Source: Chara braunii
Taxonomy: Eukaryota; Streptophyta; Charophyceae; Charales; Characeae
Assembly (NCBI GenBank): GCA_003427395.1
Contig: BFEA01000310.1
Location: 637,823 to 701,822, forward strand
Direction of reading: 5' to 3'
Length of the DNA: 64,000 bases
Made by a program: the position numbers and the translations under genes. This document shows positions 32,959-45,630 of this stretch, in pieces. Under the pieces are notes generated by a model. The model saw nothing but the letters and a program-made list of their open reading frames with translations. It did no database searches and was not told where the DNA came from. Numbering within the stretch: the stretch's first letter is position 1; each line of letters opens with the position of its first letter.

Positions 32959-33866
32959 AGGAGCCACTGGGGGCCACCAGTTGGAGCCTCATTCCCCGCC
33001 TGACCTCACTCTCTCACTGTGCTGTCCTCCTATCTGCTCTGGGAACTAGGCCCAGCATTCTTTTTGAGGCTTCATTGTCATTCCTGCACAATTCTTGGGC
33101 GATGCCCATCTTCACTGTAGATGGGCACCGGATGGATGAGCCAGGAAGCGCTCGAGTACTGAAGTAGGGTTCTGGGACAACGACTCAGGTGGTGTTTCCT
33201 GCAGGGAGAACGGGTGGGGGGGGAAGGGGTCTGCAAATTACTAGGTTGAGGTTAACGGGTCCCTGGGGTCAAACTTTGCGTACTCATGAAAATGCAATTG
33301 ATAGTCCCTTTCAATCTCTGTCTATTGCCCCTCTTGCGGTCCCCCCTCCTCCTGTCGATGTTTCCGTTGTCCCGGTTGCCATCTCCTACCCAATTCACCT
33401 TTGTCACCCATCCCTGCCTCTTCCCTCCCAACCAGTGCTCGCAGAACTGAGAGATGATTCTATTGATATCGCCCCTTATGTGTACTTGGTTCAACTTTGC
33501 CTTAATTGCCCGCCACTGGGTTGTAATCTTACATTGTACTAATAACGGTAGTGGGTCTATGACCTCCCCGTCTTCCACCCTTGCTCCCTCAATTTCCATA
33601 ATGCACCTTCTCCACCATATTACTCATAGGACGATGTGTCTACCCAGCCGAAACATGTTCTCTTCGAATATGTTCCCTCGAATCGGGGGGAAATGTCCCA
33701 GAAGTATGACATTTCAGTCTCACAGCCATAATGAGCTTGGCATTGTGGGCCACAAAATCTTGTCCCACCACATCCATAGGAATACGCCCGCAAGGCACTA
33801 AAGGCAGATGTGCTCTATCGTTTAAGAGCGTTTTTTCCTAGGTAACACTGAAGACGTCTGTGGCAC
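32959..33866. other. spacer between two MITEs, no gene supported
   Basis: Open frames on opposite strands overlap (33189-33542 plus, 33252-33599 minus) without a known motif. Since the MITEs are direct repeats of each other, an LTR-like pair was considered and set aside. Confidence 0.4.
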
Positions 33867-34380
33867 AACTGAGAAATTTCCCAGAATTAAATAGTCATTA
33901 TATAGTAAAATTACAATCTAAATTTTAAATTTTTATTCCATCCTTAAAAATGTCATTCCAATTTTAAAAATTTTCATCTTAGTTGCAAACTTCCATTCCA
34001 AATATAGGGTGTCCCTTCTCATTTGGACTGCATGTTAGAGGTGGAATGAAAGTCAGGATGAGTTCATGAAATATTTTAATTGGATTGTCATTCTAAGTAA
34101 GGATTTTGAATCATAAATAGGTTAGTCCAATCTAAATTAGAAGGTATTTGTTGTACTAAAATAAAATTTTAATAAAAACATTTCATAAACTCGTTAAGAA
34201 TTTCATTCCATCTTAAGCAAATAGATGTAGTTGGAAGGGAAAGCTCATATTTAGACGGGAACTTATCAAATAAAACTGAAAATTTTAGAATTGGACAAAC
34301 ATTGGAATAATAATTTATAAATATGAAGGATTTTTTTTTTATGGAATGCTTTTTCAACTTTCATTTATCGTGGGAATTTT
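33867..34380. mobile_element. AT-rich foldback MITE, copy 2
   Basis: Direct-orientation copy of 32318-32958 without the gypsy insert; the target sequence AAATATGAAGGAT near 34320 is intact. Ends GAAATTTCCCA...TGGGAATTTTT. Confidence 0.75.
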
Positions 34381-37300
34381 TCTCTTGCACCATGACAGTG
34401 CTCGGCCGTGTTGCTCCAATTGTGTGTTGTCGGTGCGAATACCCTTACAAGGGTATCCACCTTGGTCTTTGCAAACGACAGAAAACAGTATGGTTTAAAG
34501 TTTAAGTGTGTCGCGCTAGGCGCGACCGCGTCTGTAATTTATGTTGACTAGATGGTTGACTAGTGTAAAAAGTGCGAGGGTGTGCAAGTTTGAGGCGCGC
34601 GTGATTTTCCCTTCTTTTTGGTTACACTGGTAGACGTGGCGTGGATTTTGGTCAGCATATGTCATTGTTGTCTTGGTTGAACTGATTAGCCTATGAGCAC
34701 CTTGTTCTTTGGTTCCTCGTGGTACGATGGACGGTTTAGTGGGCCGGTGTGGACATGGGCGGAATCCAGATGATGGGACCTGATGGATTCGGCCGGGTAA
34801 GGGTAGTCGCGGCGTGGTCAGAAGGTTGGCGCGGTCTCTTTGTGGACGTGTGGGGGAATGCAAGGTAGGATGATGTGAGTTTGGGTGGTCCCTCGTGCAA
34901 GTGTGGGTCGGTCAGTGGTATAGGGCGTTTCCTTAGCCCCAAGGACTGTGTGCTACCTCTCCATAAAGTGAGTTAGGCCTGCTGGTACCAGGCTTGGGCT
35001 TAGCCCTATAGGTTACAGCACCGGCATGGTACGCAGCAGACGCAGGGATCGAGGCCAACGGCGTGCGATAAGGGAGCGAGGAGCGCGACGACAGGGCTTG
35101 AGGGGTTGATGGGCCGGTAGGACTATCCCCCTCGCCTCTTTTGCTACCACAGGGGCTGCAGCTTTCGCCTGGTTACCGTGTGCTTTGCGGTTCTTATATG
35201 TCCACATATATATATATATATATTATTTATTTCGAAGTTTTTAATAGTATTATTTATTTATCTCGCACCCGTAGGTGGGCGCGAAATTGCGCAGGGGGGG
35301 TATGCTGTAGTCGCGGGATTGCCTGTAGTGCGATTGCCAACTGTTTCTGAGGCTGCGCCGCGGTGCCGTGGATGTGGTTGGCACTCGAAGGCCCAACTTA
35401 GTACGTACACCATTGAACTGCTGAAGTGCAGACTTGGTTTGGACCCAGATGGCAGGGCCATGATGGGCCAAGCCAAAGGTCCGGAATTGCTTGGGGCTAG
35501 TCATCCCCGTGGATCCGGTTGTGTCCTCCGGTGCATCGGCTAGGATTGGAGCGCGCATAGCTAAGGGGTCGTGCAGGCCCCGGGTAGTAGTACTGGTAAC
35601 CGCCCCCCCCCTCCTTCGCCCCAGTTATTCAAAATCCTTGTTTGAATATTTGTTGTCGCCACCAGGGCCTGCGTAAGGGGTCCGCGGGATGGTGGGAGAG
35701 GGCCTGGGCAGTCGTGGCCAACGGATATGTTTTCCCCTCGGTTGCGGCCTGCGGTAAGGGGCTTTGGAAGAGCCGCACCCTCGGGGCCCGAAAGGGCAGG
35801 GAGTTGTACCACGGGCACGGTGGGTGCAGTAGGCCAGGGGCACCAGGGGGTAAAGGGAGTGGAAAGAAGTTTGAATGAACCCGGGCGGATTTTTGAGCCG
35901 GGTGTAGTTGAATGTTCAGCGGGCGTTGGGGCTGTGGGGTGAGGCCAGAGGAAACTCTGGTGGAGGTTGGCAGCGATATGGACGTGCAAATCTCTCGTCG
36001 GACTCGGACGTAGAGGCAAAGGGCTTAGGACCGTCAGGCGGACAATTCCCCCGATAGTTGTCTATAGGAAGGAATCGTAGACAGGTCGGCCTACTATTCG
36101 AAGTGTTGTCGGGCCAAGGAGAGTGGGGCGGGGTGTGAAAGTGCAGGAAGAGGAGGAACGGACCCGGACGACAATTCGCGCCGGATACGTTCGACTGAGG
36201 GAGGAACAAAGATAGCGGGGCGTTGTTAGGGCTGAAGAAAGTTAAGGTCGGGCGGAGTAGGCAGCCGGGCAGGACACTATGACGGGGGAGGCACGAGACA
36301 GGATCGAGGGGCTAATAGCACTGCGGGCATTGGGCAACTTTCATTGAGGCGCTGTACAAGCGGTCTCTGTTGGGCGTTGCGAGCAAATGGGTGTTGGCGC
36401 AGTAGAGCGACGAGCGCTAGTACAGGAGAGTGACGAATAGTAAGGAGTGAGGTGTGAGAAGGGAGTTGAAGTGGGGCAGGACCCTGCAGCAGATACTTGC
36501 AAAGCGGAGAGGGGAGTCAAAGAAGGTGGGATTAGCAGTAAACGAGGTGCAGGAGAGTTAGAAAAAGGGAGAATATAAACGAAATGAACCTGGCACGGTA
36601 ACACGCCAGGTGCGTTCTAAGAAAATGGAGATGGTGGAGGGCAAAAGGGAGGGCACTGCGACAAGGCAGACCGGCGAGTAGGTGGTTGCGAAGGCACTAG
36701 TGGACTAAAACGAGAGGGGACGAGCGGAGGTGGGGCAAGGCGACCAAGGAATCGAATGAATCAGGATGGATATTTGCGTCAAGTGCATGTGGAAAAGGGG
36801 ATGATGAAGGCGACGAGGTAGACAGTGGAGTACTGGGGAGAAAGACAACAGATCCCACCCATTTCTTGATGAAAACGGGTAGGAGAAAGCATTAGTCTGA
36901 TGTTTTAGTGCTGGGCGACTTCATATCTGAAGTTAGTTTTAGCTAAGGGGTAGCAGAATAGAAGATAGAGAGGAAAGGTTGTGCGCGGGGTATGACTGGA
37001 ACAGGGAAGGAGGGGGATGGAAGATGGAATATCTCACCCATCTCGGGACAAGATTTGGTGAGGGGAGGAGCGAACTAGAGGTTTTCGGGTGCTGCGGGTT
37101 TATTGGTGGAGTCGGATTTCGGAGTTAATGAGTGCGTTCGGAGATGCTAGAGTATAGGCTGCGCCTAGGAAGCCGGTCCGTAATAGTTATAAGCATTTGT
37201 TCGAATTTCGGCGGTAGGTTCAGTCGAATCCGCCTTTCCCATCGATGGGGGAGGGATTCAAGGCCAGCCTTGGGCCTGCGAAGTTGCTCCGGGACAACGA

Positions 37301-37961
37301 GACTGCTGCCCGTGTATGCTGCGATCAGATTCGGATTCCTCGCTTGATTGTACCTGGCCGCGCTTGGAGGCAGGGTGCAGCCTCATGTAGGGAGAGGGGG
37401 TGGTGCGCCGGGGTAGGTTCTTGGCCAGGAGCATTCAGTCGAGGGGAAGAGCCAGGATGGGGAGGAAGGAGACAGCGGGAGGTGCATGTACTTGGCCTAC
37501 TGCTAGCCAGAAATCGCTATGAGCGCTGCCTCGATCGTGTCCCTGCCCGCGACCTATAGGAGGTTGAGCGAACCTGGCCGGCACCAACGATCAGGTGCAG
37601 CCATACTCTAGGAATTGCTAGAGAAAGAGACAGAGAGGTAACTTTGAAGATCAGGGCAGGCGATGCGGGATGAACCAAAGGTCGGGCTATAGTGCCGAGT
37701 AGCCGGGCACGACGGGGGCTGTCTGCGCATAGGCCTACCCGTACCCCAGCGCCAGGCTCACGCCGATTTGCATGGATAGAGGGTAAGAGGAAGAAGCGTA
37801 CGTACCTGGCGGACGCGGGAATCATGTTTCAAGACGTCCGAGTGTTGAACCCGGTCCGGTTGGTGGCCAAATACATTGATACCCAGGGGATAAGGACAAC
37901 AAGGAAAGCGACAGGAGGGACTGCACAGGAAGCGAGGGGAAGGGAAGACTTACCTTTCACT
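34381..37961. other. long stretch without recognisable genes
   Basis: About 3.6 kb, purine-rich (G+A) on the plus strand from about 35640 on. A (TA)n microsatellite lies at 35203-35222. Overlapping open frames on both strands carry no known motif. Nothing else is seen. Confidence 0.6.
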
Positions 37962-37969
37962 ATGGCTGG

Positions 37970-39029
37970 CAGAGTTGTCACGCGGGGATCCCCGGGGCCC
38001 AAGCTGGGGTAGGGGTTTCTCCCCCTGACCCCGGCCGCGGGGCTACCCGACCCCCGCCCCCNNNNNNNNNNNNNNNNNNNNNNNNNNNNNNNNNNNNNNN
38101 NNNNNNNNNNNNNNNNNNNNNNNNNNNNNNNNNNNNNNNNNNNNNNNNNNNNNNNNNNNNNNNNNNNNNNNNNNNNNNNNNNNNNNNNNNNNNNNNNNNN
38201 NNNNNNNNNNNNNNNNNNNNNNNNNNNNNNNNNNNNNNNNNNNNNNNNNNNNNNNNNNNNNNNNNNNNNNNNNNNNNNNNNNNNNNNNNNNNNNNNNNNN
38301 NNNNNNNNNNNNNNNNNNNNNNNNNNNNNNNNNNNNNNNNNNNNNNNNNNNNNNNNNNNNNNNNNNNNNNNNNNNNNNNNNNNNNNNNNNNNNNNNNNNN
38401 NNNNNNNNNNNNNNNNNNNNNNNNNNNNNNNNNNNNNNNNNNNNNNNNNNNNNNNNNNNNNNNNNNNNNNNNNNNNNNNNNNNNNNNNNNNNNNNNNNNN
38501 NNNNNNNNNNNNNNNNNNNNNNNNNNNNNNNNNNNNNNNNNNNNNNNNNNNNNNNNNNNNNNNNNNNNNNNNNNNNNNNNNNNNNNNNNNNNNNNNNNNN
38601 NNNNNNNNNNNNNNNNNNNNNNNNNNNNNNNNNNNNNNNNNNNNNNNNNNNNNNNNNNNNNNNNNNNNNNNNNNNNNNNNNNNNNNNNNNNNNNNNNNNN
38701 NNNNNNNNNNNNNNNNNNNNCCGCCAACACTCAACCCCGCCCCCGCCAGCTGTTGGTCCCGCCCCTGGCCCCGCACCAGCAGCTACCCCGGTCCCACGAG
38801 TGGTGGGTGTGGCCCCGGGGGGAGTCCGGAGTGGGGCATAAAACCCCATTTTTGGGGTTTAGCCCNAGTGGTGCGCGCTTTCGCTGCGCACCCCCCACTA
38901 TTTTTATTTTTATTTTATTTTGTTATTTTTTATTTTAATTTTTTTTGGGGGGGGGGTCTGGAGCCGGGGTTGGGGGTGCCCACCCCCGAACCCCCGCCGG
39001 GGCCCTGGGGCCGGGGCTCGACAACCCTG
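37970..39029. mobile_element. hAT-like non-autonomous element, contains the assembly gap
   Basis: Ends CAGAGTTGTC...GACAACCCTG (TIR CAGRGTTGTC), flanked by an exact 8-bp duplication ATGGCTGG at 37962-37969 and 39030-39037. CAG ends and an 8-bp duplication are the hallmark of hAT elements. The interior is extremely GC-rich near both ends and includes 659 N (38062-38720), so a transposase cannot be excluded but is unlikely at this length. Confidence 0.88.
38062..38720. other. assembly gap (N)
   Basis: 659 unresolved bases inside GC-rich, probably self-complementary DNA of the hAT-like element. Confidence 0.99.
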
Positions 39030-39037
39030 ATGGCTGG

Positions 39038-40200
39038 CCTCGGGAGAAGGGGGTTCGTTTGCAGTGTGAAGGAATCGTGCCATAATTACTATGCCTACTA
39101 AAAGTTACGAGTTCTGTTGAGTGATGCCCCTGCTACATGTTGGGCTGGGGGTGACAGCGAAGCGTTGCAGCTACGCCTCGTTGGTGTACACGGAGTATTA
39201 CCCACTGCCGTCGTAGTTGGCTGTGTTTTGCGGGTGCGGGCGAAACAGCAGCCAGTTAGGCTGCTGCTGTTTTAGTCTGTGCGCCTGGTTATTTTCGGTC
39301 TGTCCGGCGAATGTTGCGGTTCGTACGATAACTGTGGACAGCGGGCTACAGACTGTGGACTACGGACCGCGATATACCACTGTCAATGCCTGCTGAGCGA
39401 TACCCAACGTACCGCTGGTGCTGTTGACTGTGCACGGGTAGCAGCTGCTAGCATTTGCTGCCGTTGCTGTTAGCCGCCTTCAAAAGCTACTGTCGCGGAT
39501 TGGGCTCAGACTGTTACCACCGCTACCGGCCGCCACAGTGTAGTGTTGTTGCCCTCCAGGAGTGTTACGAGTGGGTGTGCAGCCGCAACTGGACGTGAAA
39601 AGGGGGATTGATGCCGTGGTTTGGAAGCTAGTTAGGAAGGGCTGAGTTGGTGATTGACTCCGGTTTGGCCAAGTTGTTACATTGGCTGCCATTGCGGGGC
39701 CCTCAGACGCTGAAGGTATCAAGGCCCTCTCCTGCGAGTTTGAGAGCACCCCCCTTGTATCTGAGAGTCTCAAACCTCCTCGTTCTATCTTTCTTACTCT
39801 AATTCTGGTCTTGTTCTGAGGGGAAGGCGGCAGGCGGGATTGCAACCCGTAGAACCGCATCAAGACTCTGTTGGGAGTCCACCCACCGATTGCGGGAGCT
39901 CTGCCGGAGCCTAGGTGAGGCTCTGGAGGCAGGGAATTGACAGGTAACCCTTGTGCTTCCCTCCATAAACCCTGATTATAACCCCTATTTTTATTTCCCT
40001 TTGCATCTCTGGCTGAATATATGGTGTGCAGCCTTACCTTATTTTTTTTTGGGTTTGACTTTCAGGACACTGAACAAGACTAAGTAAAGGAATGTCTGTT
40101 CAAGTTTCATTTTCAACTTTGTTGACTGCATGAAAACAAATTGTTAGAAGGAACTGCATCTGGGGAAAGGACAGGATGGTGGGATGATTTGCATGATGTT
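39038..40200. other. no gene recognised; one short hairpin
   Basis: AAACAGCAGCC..GGCTGCTGCTGTTT near 39244-39274 forms a near-perfect hairpin with one extra CTG. The remainder shows no motif. Confidence 0.5.
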
Positions 40201-40219
40201 TGACCGGGTCATTAAGGAT

Positions 40220-41150
40220 GGGGAGTCCCCATAAGTTTGGGGAACCCCAGTGCTTTGTTTTATTTTAGTTGTGAATGGAGAAGTCAGACTTTTCTATAAG
40301 TTTAGGGGGTCTGATTACTCTGGAGGCTGGGATGTCCCCATAAGTTTGGGGAGACCCAGTGTTATGGCTTGCATGGAGGGTCAGACTGTTCTGTAAGTTC
40401 AGGTGGCCTGATTGCTCTGACCTGTGAGGGTTTGATTATGCTTGATTTTCAGGGACTCAGGGCGCTCAATAAGTTTTGGTGCCTTAGGTTGCCTTACTTT
40501 CATTGGGATTTTACTTGTTTCTTTGGTTTCTGAACGAGGAGGCCGAGCTGTTCTGTAAGTTCAGGTGACTCAGTCTCTTCCTGCTCTTTATTCTGAAGAA
40601 ATAATCTTGGCAAAGAGGCAGATCGTTCTGTAAGTTCAGGGGGTTTGACTCGATGCCACATACATAATGCCTCAGATAGAAACGAATCTGGCAGAGAGTT
40701 AAACCCTTCTGTAAGTTCAGGGGGTCTGGCTCAAAGCCTCGCACATGCTGGAGCCCAATGGTTATAACTTGGCTATATCTTATTATTATCATATCTAAGA
40801 ACGAGCTAATCACACTATTCTATAAGTTTAGGTGGTCTGACTATAGCCGTATCACAACTTGAAGAAAGTATAACTAAAAAATAAAACGGGTGGTAAGGTG
40901 GGGCAGGCTGAACTTAAGTTAATTCAGCTATATGCAGCCTTAGAAGACAAAGGTAAAGATAAGTATATACAACTTGGATCTTTTAAATAGTCAAGGGCGA
41001 CTAGAGTGGTCTAGTCATGTGCCCAAAGAAGAGAAAAGTAGTTGTGCCCTCTGTTTGTGTATATTTGGCCAAGTTAGAACGCTCTATAAGTTTAGGTATT
41101 ATGACTATAGGCCTGGCTAAGTTGAGTTGTTCTATAAGTTCAAGCGGCCT
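40220..41150 (+). repeat. interspersed array of TTCTRTAAGTTYAGG motifs
   Basis: Close matches near 40291, 40389, 40550, 40626, 40707, 40818, 41081 and 41129, often followed by GGNCTGA, plus CCCATAAGTTTGGGG variants near 40229 and 40332. Spacing is irregular (about 50-260 bp), so only the motif is conserved, not the spacers. Confidence 0.8.
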
Positions 41151-41429
41151 GACCTATGCCTTATATAAGCTGGGTATAATGGGTTAAATCATTGAGAGAT
41201 CATGAACTATTGTTTATCCAAGTTAACTTAGGATTGGCGAGAGTACTTACCTTTATGGTATGGCTTGCATGCGACTGAGTGAGGCCACTACTTAGTCTGA
41301 GTTTTAGGTTGATAGGTAGTTGCTTTAGTTGTTCGCCACGTGCTAGAGCCATAGGAGTTAGTGTCAATTCCTGCATTTTCTGTAATATTTTTTTTTACTT
41401 AGGTAAATTCTTGCATTTTCTGAGATCTT

Positions 41430-42125
41430 TTCTTATACTTGGCTTTGTATAAATCTTGGCAAGCTACTTTCCGTACGGGAAGCGCTGCCGAAATTTCTAC
41501 AAATCCAGGGAGTTAGTTGAATTTTGACTTGTCAAAAGTTCAACTTTGTCTTTTTTCGTATCAGACTTAGTTAAAATCTGGGAAGTCTCCCTTTCTAGAG
41601 GGAGTGCTGCCCAAATGTTTGCTAATTCAGGGAGTTAGACAAAATTGGACTTTGGAAAATCAAAGTTGCTCTCAATTTCTGGACTTGGTATTATATAAAT
41701 TTTGGCATATCACTTTTCTAGAGGGAGTGCTGCCGAAATTTCTACAGAATTAAGAAGTTAATTAAATTCTGTTTAAAGTTGAACTCGACCTGTCTTTCGA
41801 GTTCATATCTGACTTAGTATAAATATGGACAACCTCCCTTTCTATAAGGAGTGCTGTCCAAATTTATGCTATTTCAGGAAGTTAGACAGAGTTTGACTTT
41901 CCAGAGCTAGGAATTATTTCTGTTTTTTGTATCTGACTTAGTATAAATCCGGAAAGTCTCCCTTTCTAAAGGGAATGCTGCCAAAATATCTGCTATTTCA
42001 GAAAGTTAGACATAATTTTGACTCTTTGGAGTTAGAAATTATTTTTTCCTTTCGTATCTGGAATTATATAAATTCTGGAAAGACACTTTTCCTACGGGAA
42101 GCGCTGCCGAAATTTTTCTAGTTTA
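41430..42125 (+). repeat. six tandem units of about 122-125 bp
   Basis: The marker GGGAGTGCTGCC, or a variant such as GGGAAGCGCTGCC, falls near 41478, 41599, 41722, 41848, 41969 and 42096. Each unit has TATAAATNNGG before it and AAATTTCTRC plus CAGGRAGTTAGA after it. Several units contain CTCCCTTTCTAGAGGGAG, which can form a hairpin. Confidence 0.85.
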
Positions 42126-42361
42126 AAGGAAATCGATTATGTTTTGACAGGTGGTGATTTTGATAGTCCACTCTGACTAAGGAAGATTTTGCCATATTAT
42201 TTAGAGATAGGCTTAGACATAGTTAACTAGGATGATTTGAGTAAGATCACGATATGGAGATTCTTCTCCATGAACTTATAGGTTTAGTCTGGGATATTGA
42301 CCTTTCATGTGTTGCAGGTCCTCTTGATCGTCTAATTCAAGTTCATGACTAGATTCATCTT

Positions 42362-43210
42362 GATCCTTTGAGGATCATCATCTGTTATCACTGATAACAG
42401 GTCAGTTACCGATTCGTCGGTTTACGACTCAATTCCAACCCACCCTCCACACTCAACCTAAAAAGTTTTAGCCCTCGTGATTTTCATTGTTTCGTTATGG
42501 TTTCACCCGGACTTTTATTGAATGGCCATTTGACAAAGGTACTGAGTATTTAATTAAGGTTGGTTGGACAGGAGGTTGAGGCTTGCATGACTCAAGCAAG
42601 GGGTATGAGTGTTGAAGATGGTTGAGGTTGACTTCGTGTAGTGTGTGGGTTGTCGATTGACTCGTTGATGTGATTTGCAGGTGTGTGCTATGAATCAGAT
42701 TCTGGATTTGGTTGCCTGCGATCACATATATGCGTATGGCTATGAGGAACCCCAATGAGACTGTGAGAAGTGATCGTCACATACTTCCCCCTTTATATAC
42801 ACATATACATGAGTGTACGTAAGGTGAATGTCTGCATGGGTTAAGGGACCCCGTACAAAAAAAGGATACTTAGAAGGCAAGACTAAGAGGCCTAGGGATG
42901 ACCAATCCGTTTATTTTTGCTTTGCTTCTTGAGAATTTTCTTAGTCGGACGTTGGTCCTTGGCCAGGATTCAAGGTCCTTGTCGAGGACATCCCAAGCCC
43001 TAGGCTCTGCAGGGGAGGGATTTTCCCTCGCGCAGAGCCTATTTGCCTTGCCTACCGAGACGCTCAGACCAAAGGCTGGAGGTCTCGAGGCGGCTGCACG
43101 ACTATTCCTTCAGCCGTGCAATGTCGTGAAGGATTAGACCCTCACGACACTTCAAGTCTGACACTTGAGTGTCATAAGCGGTACTCGGATCCACGAGGGA
43201 CCGCTTGATT
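42362..43210. repeat. cluster of perfect or near-perfect hairpins
   Basis: TGATCCT-TTG-AGGATCA (42362-42378), CTGTTATCA-C-TGATAACAG (42382-42400), GGCTCTGC..GAGGGA-TTT-TCCCTC..GCAGAGCC (43003-43039), and AAGCGGT-ACTCG..CGAG-GG-ACCGCTT near 43178-43209. The open frame at 42898-43137 spans one of them and has no known domain. Confidence 0.7.
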
Positions 43211-45630
43211 ATGGACACTACATAGTACGCCATCATTGCGACTGCTTGTGTACGCCTGCATTGCGAGTCGATATAAGTAAACCCTGCGTCCGCGAGGTTT
43301 TATACTAAGTCTCTCGTGCGACACCTATTTGATTTGCGCACTGGAAAGTTATAGGTTGGGTACCGAGGGGCCAGGAGCGTTGTCGCGTTGTTTGTGTTGT
43401 GTTGTTTCGCGTGTGTGTGTGTGTTTTATTTTTGTGTTCGTAAAGTGGTGTGCACGTGGTGTGTGGGATGCGTCCTAGTCGACCAGCGGCGAACCGCGCT
43501 TGGGACCTCAGCCCCCCAAGATGACGGTTCGCGTGCGGGTCCGATAGAGGCGTATTACCACGGATACCCCCTACGCTACAACGAACGAGAAACGCCCTCG
43601 GCTGGTCCACCTCTGCGATTGCAACTGATTAGCTTTCGCACTGTGGACTGGTAGCTCGGCGGGGATACGCCCACCGAAGGGAGGTGACAACTCCTGTAAC
43701 GTGGAGGTAAGTCGTGCCTCGCGTAGGTCCTATCCTGTCGTAGGGGCTCGCGAGAGGTATGGCTGGCGTACTCGGCCGGAGCGGCCTGCAGAAGCTCCAG
43801 GTATATTCGCGATGAAGGATATAAACCAACTCCTGCGTGACGCGGCCGGGAGGGTCCCGCGCTGCCCTGATGCGGTGCCGGACCGATGCGCTCGACAGTG
43901 TGCTCTATCAGCCAATCGTTGGTCGGTAGGCACTTGTGCGAAATTTCCGCTACAAGACATAAATATTTGTCGGCCTCTTTTCATATTCGCCAATCCACTT
44001 TATCGGTTTGAGCAGACCATGGTCTATGTTGAGGTGATGATACCATCTATCTTCTACTACGTCTAGCAGTCTGCGTTTGAATCTGAGGAATAGGTATAGT
44101 GACTTGGTTTTTAGGTTGGCTAACGCTATCGACTTCGCAGTCCCCTTCCTTCTTGAGCCTGTCGGGTCTTTCTGGGACCAACACCACTCGTAGGGATCGA
44201 AGGGAAGGTCATGAATCGGGGTCATTAGCCGGTAGGCCCTCCAACCACTTCCGTCGTCAATCACTCTAACACGATATACTTCCTTTTTCTCCCTCCAGAT
44301 GAAAGGTTGTCAGTTCCCCTGCAATTGACCGTTCTCTTGGATGGAGAAAACTCCGATCAACACTTGCGTTTGGTGTACTAGGTGCATTAACCCTACTTGC
44401 TTTCCATGGCCAGGTACCGTTACCTTGTCTCCTTCTTCCTAGCGAGGGCCCTTTCGAAGGATGATATACCAATGGAAGTGGTGTTGTCAATGTGCTCATC
44501 CAGTGCAGACTATGTGAAGTGGCAATATCGCAGTCATCTACGCATTCTTTCTGTTTTCTTCCACTCCCCTGCGTTCGTGTCCTCGAGGCCACCTACCCTC
44601 CACGTCCCGCGTTTCAACCAACCCTTCCATGGGGGGTCCGAACTACACCTCATGTGGCCGATGGAGTCCGTAATCAGTTTGTTAGCAAACATGGGATGTT
44701 TGAATATTTCCCAAGTTTCTTATGCTGATCGATCAGTAGGGGGAAATGAGCTTCATGTTCGTAGGAGGGGCAGCCACTGCTCGACTATAGGGTCCCCATT
44801 CTTGTACTTCCTTGGTAGCCTCCAATACCTGTCTTCAAGCCACACCGACGGGTTAGTCTCGGGTGGGGCCTCTGGGGCCAGGGCTGCGCTTTGTGCCAAA
44901 GCTAGGGGGACCAAGGGGAGGATGATGAGAAAATGAGGTGTTGGCGCCAGCGAAAGCTGAGGGCCTTAAATTGTGTGAAGGGTTCCACAATTCCCAAACC
45001 CCCTCCAGCCTTGGGCTGGATCACGGATTCCTATGCAACCTGACTAATGGCGCAGGAGTTGCCACTATCCCCTGTCCAGAGAAAGACCGCCAACTGTTGT
45101 TTAAGCGTCTTGAGGCCCCCGTTGCTCATGGGCCATAATATGACTTTGTACCAGAGTGTGGCTAGTACTACGTTATTGATGACAAAGTCCCCTCCAAAGA
45201 TTGATGTATGTTTGTTGTTCCACCCCACGAGTTTGGCTTACGCCGGCCCCTCCAACCAGTCGTCATTGGTGACGAGCTTAGTTTTTGCTGTAACTAACGG
45301 ACGAAGGATTATGAGAGGGTTATTCAGGGGGAGCCAAGTGATTCGCGGGTTTTCGGGGGGCCTCCCCCCTTGGTGATATAACCACCAACCAACGATTTTT
45401 TTACCCCAATTGACAACCATATTAGACATTCCGCAGAGCCGGTTCATAGGGTTCCGAATTTCTTCCGTATTGTATACGTTTGCCTCCACCATAATAGTGA
45501 GGTCATCTACAAAAAGGGAGCACATCGACAATGCCTCCTCCGAGATGTCAGTGATTTTGATACGTGTAAGGTCAGTATTGTGTCTCAGGTTAGCGGATAG
45601 CGCCTTCATTATAACTAGGAAGAAGAAGGG

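Noticed and set aside
32318-34380. The two AT-rich direct repeats as LTRs of a short element
   Set aside because: Each copy has its own inverted ends and internal foldback, and the spacer lacks retroelement signals; two MITE copies is simpler.
42898-43137. 79-codon open frame as a small gene
   Set aside because: It spans a strong hairpin, has no motif and lies in a hairpin cluster.
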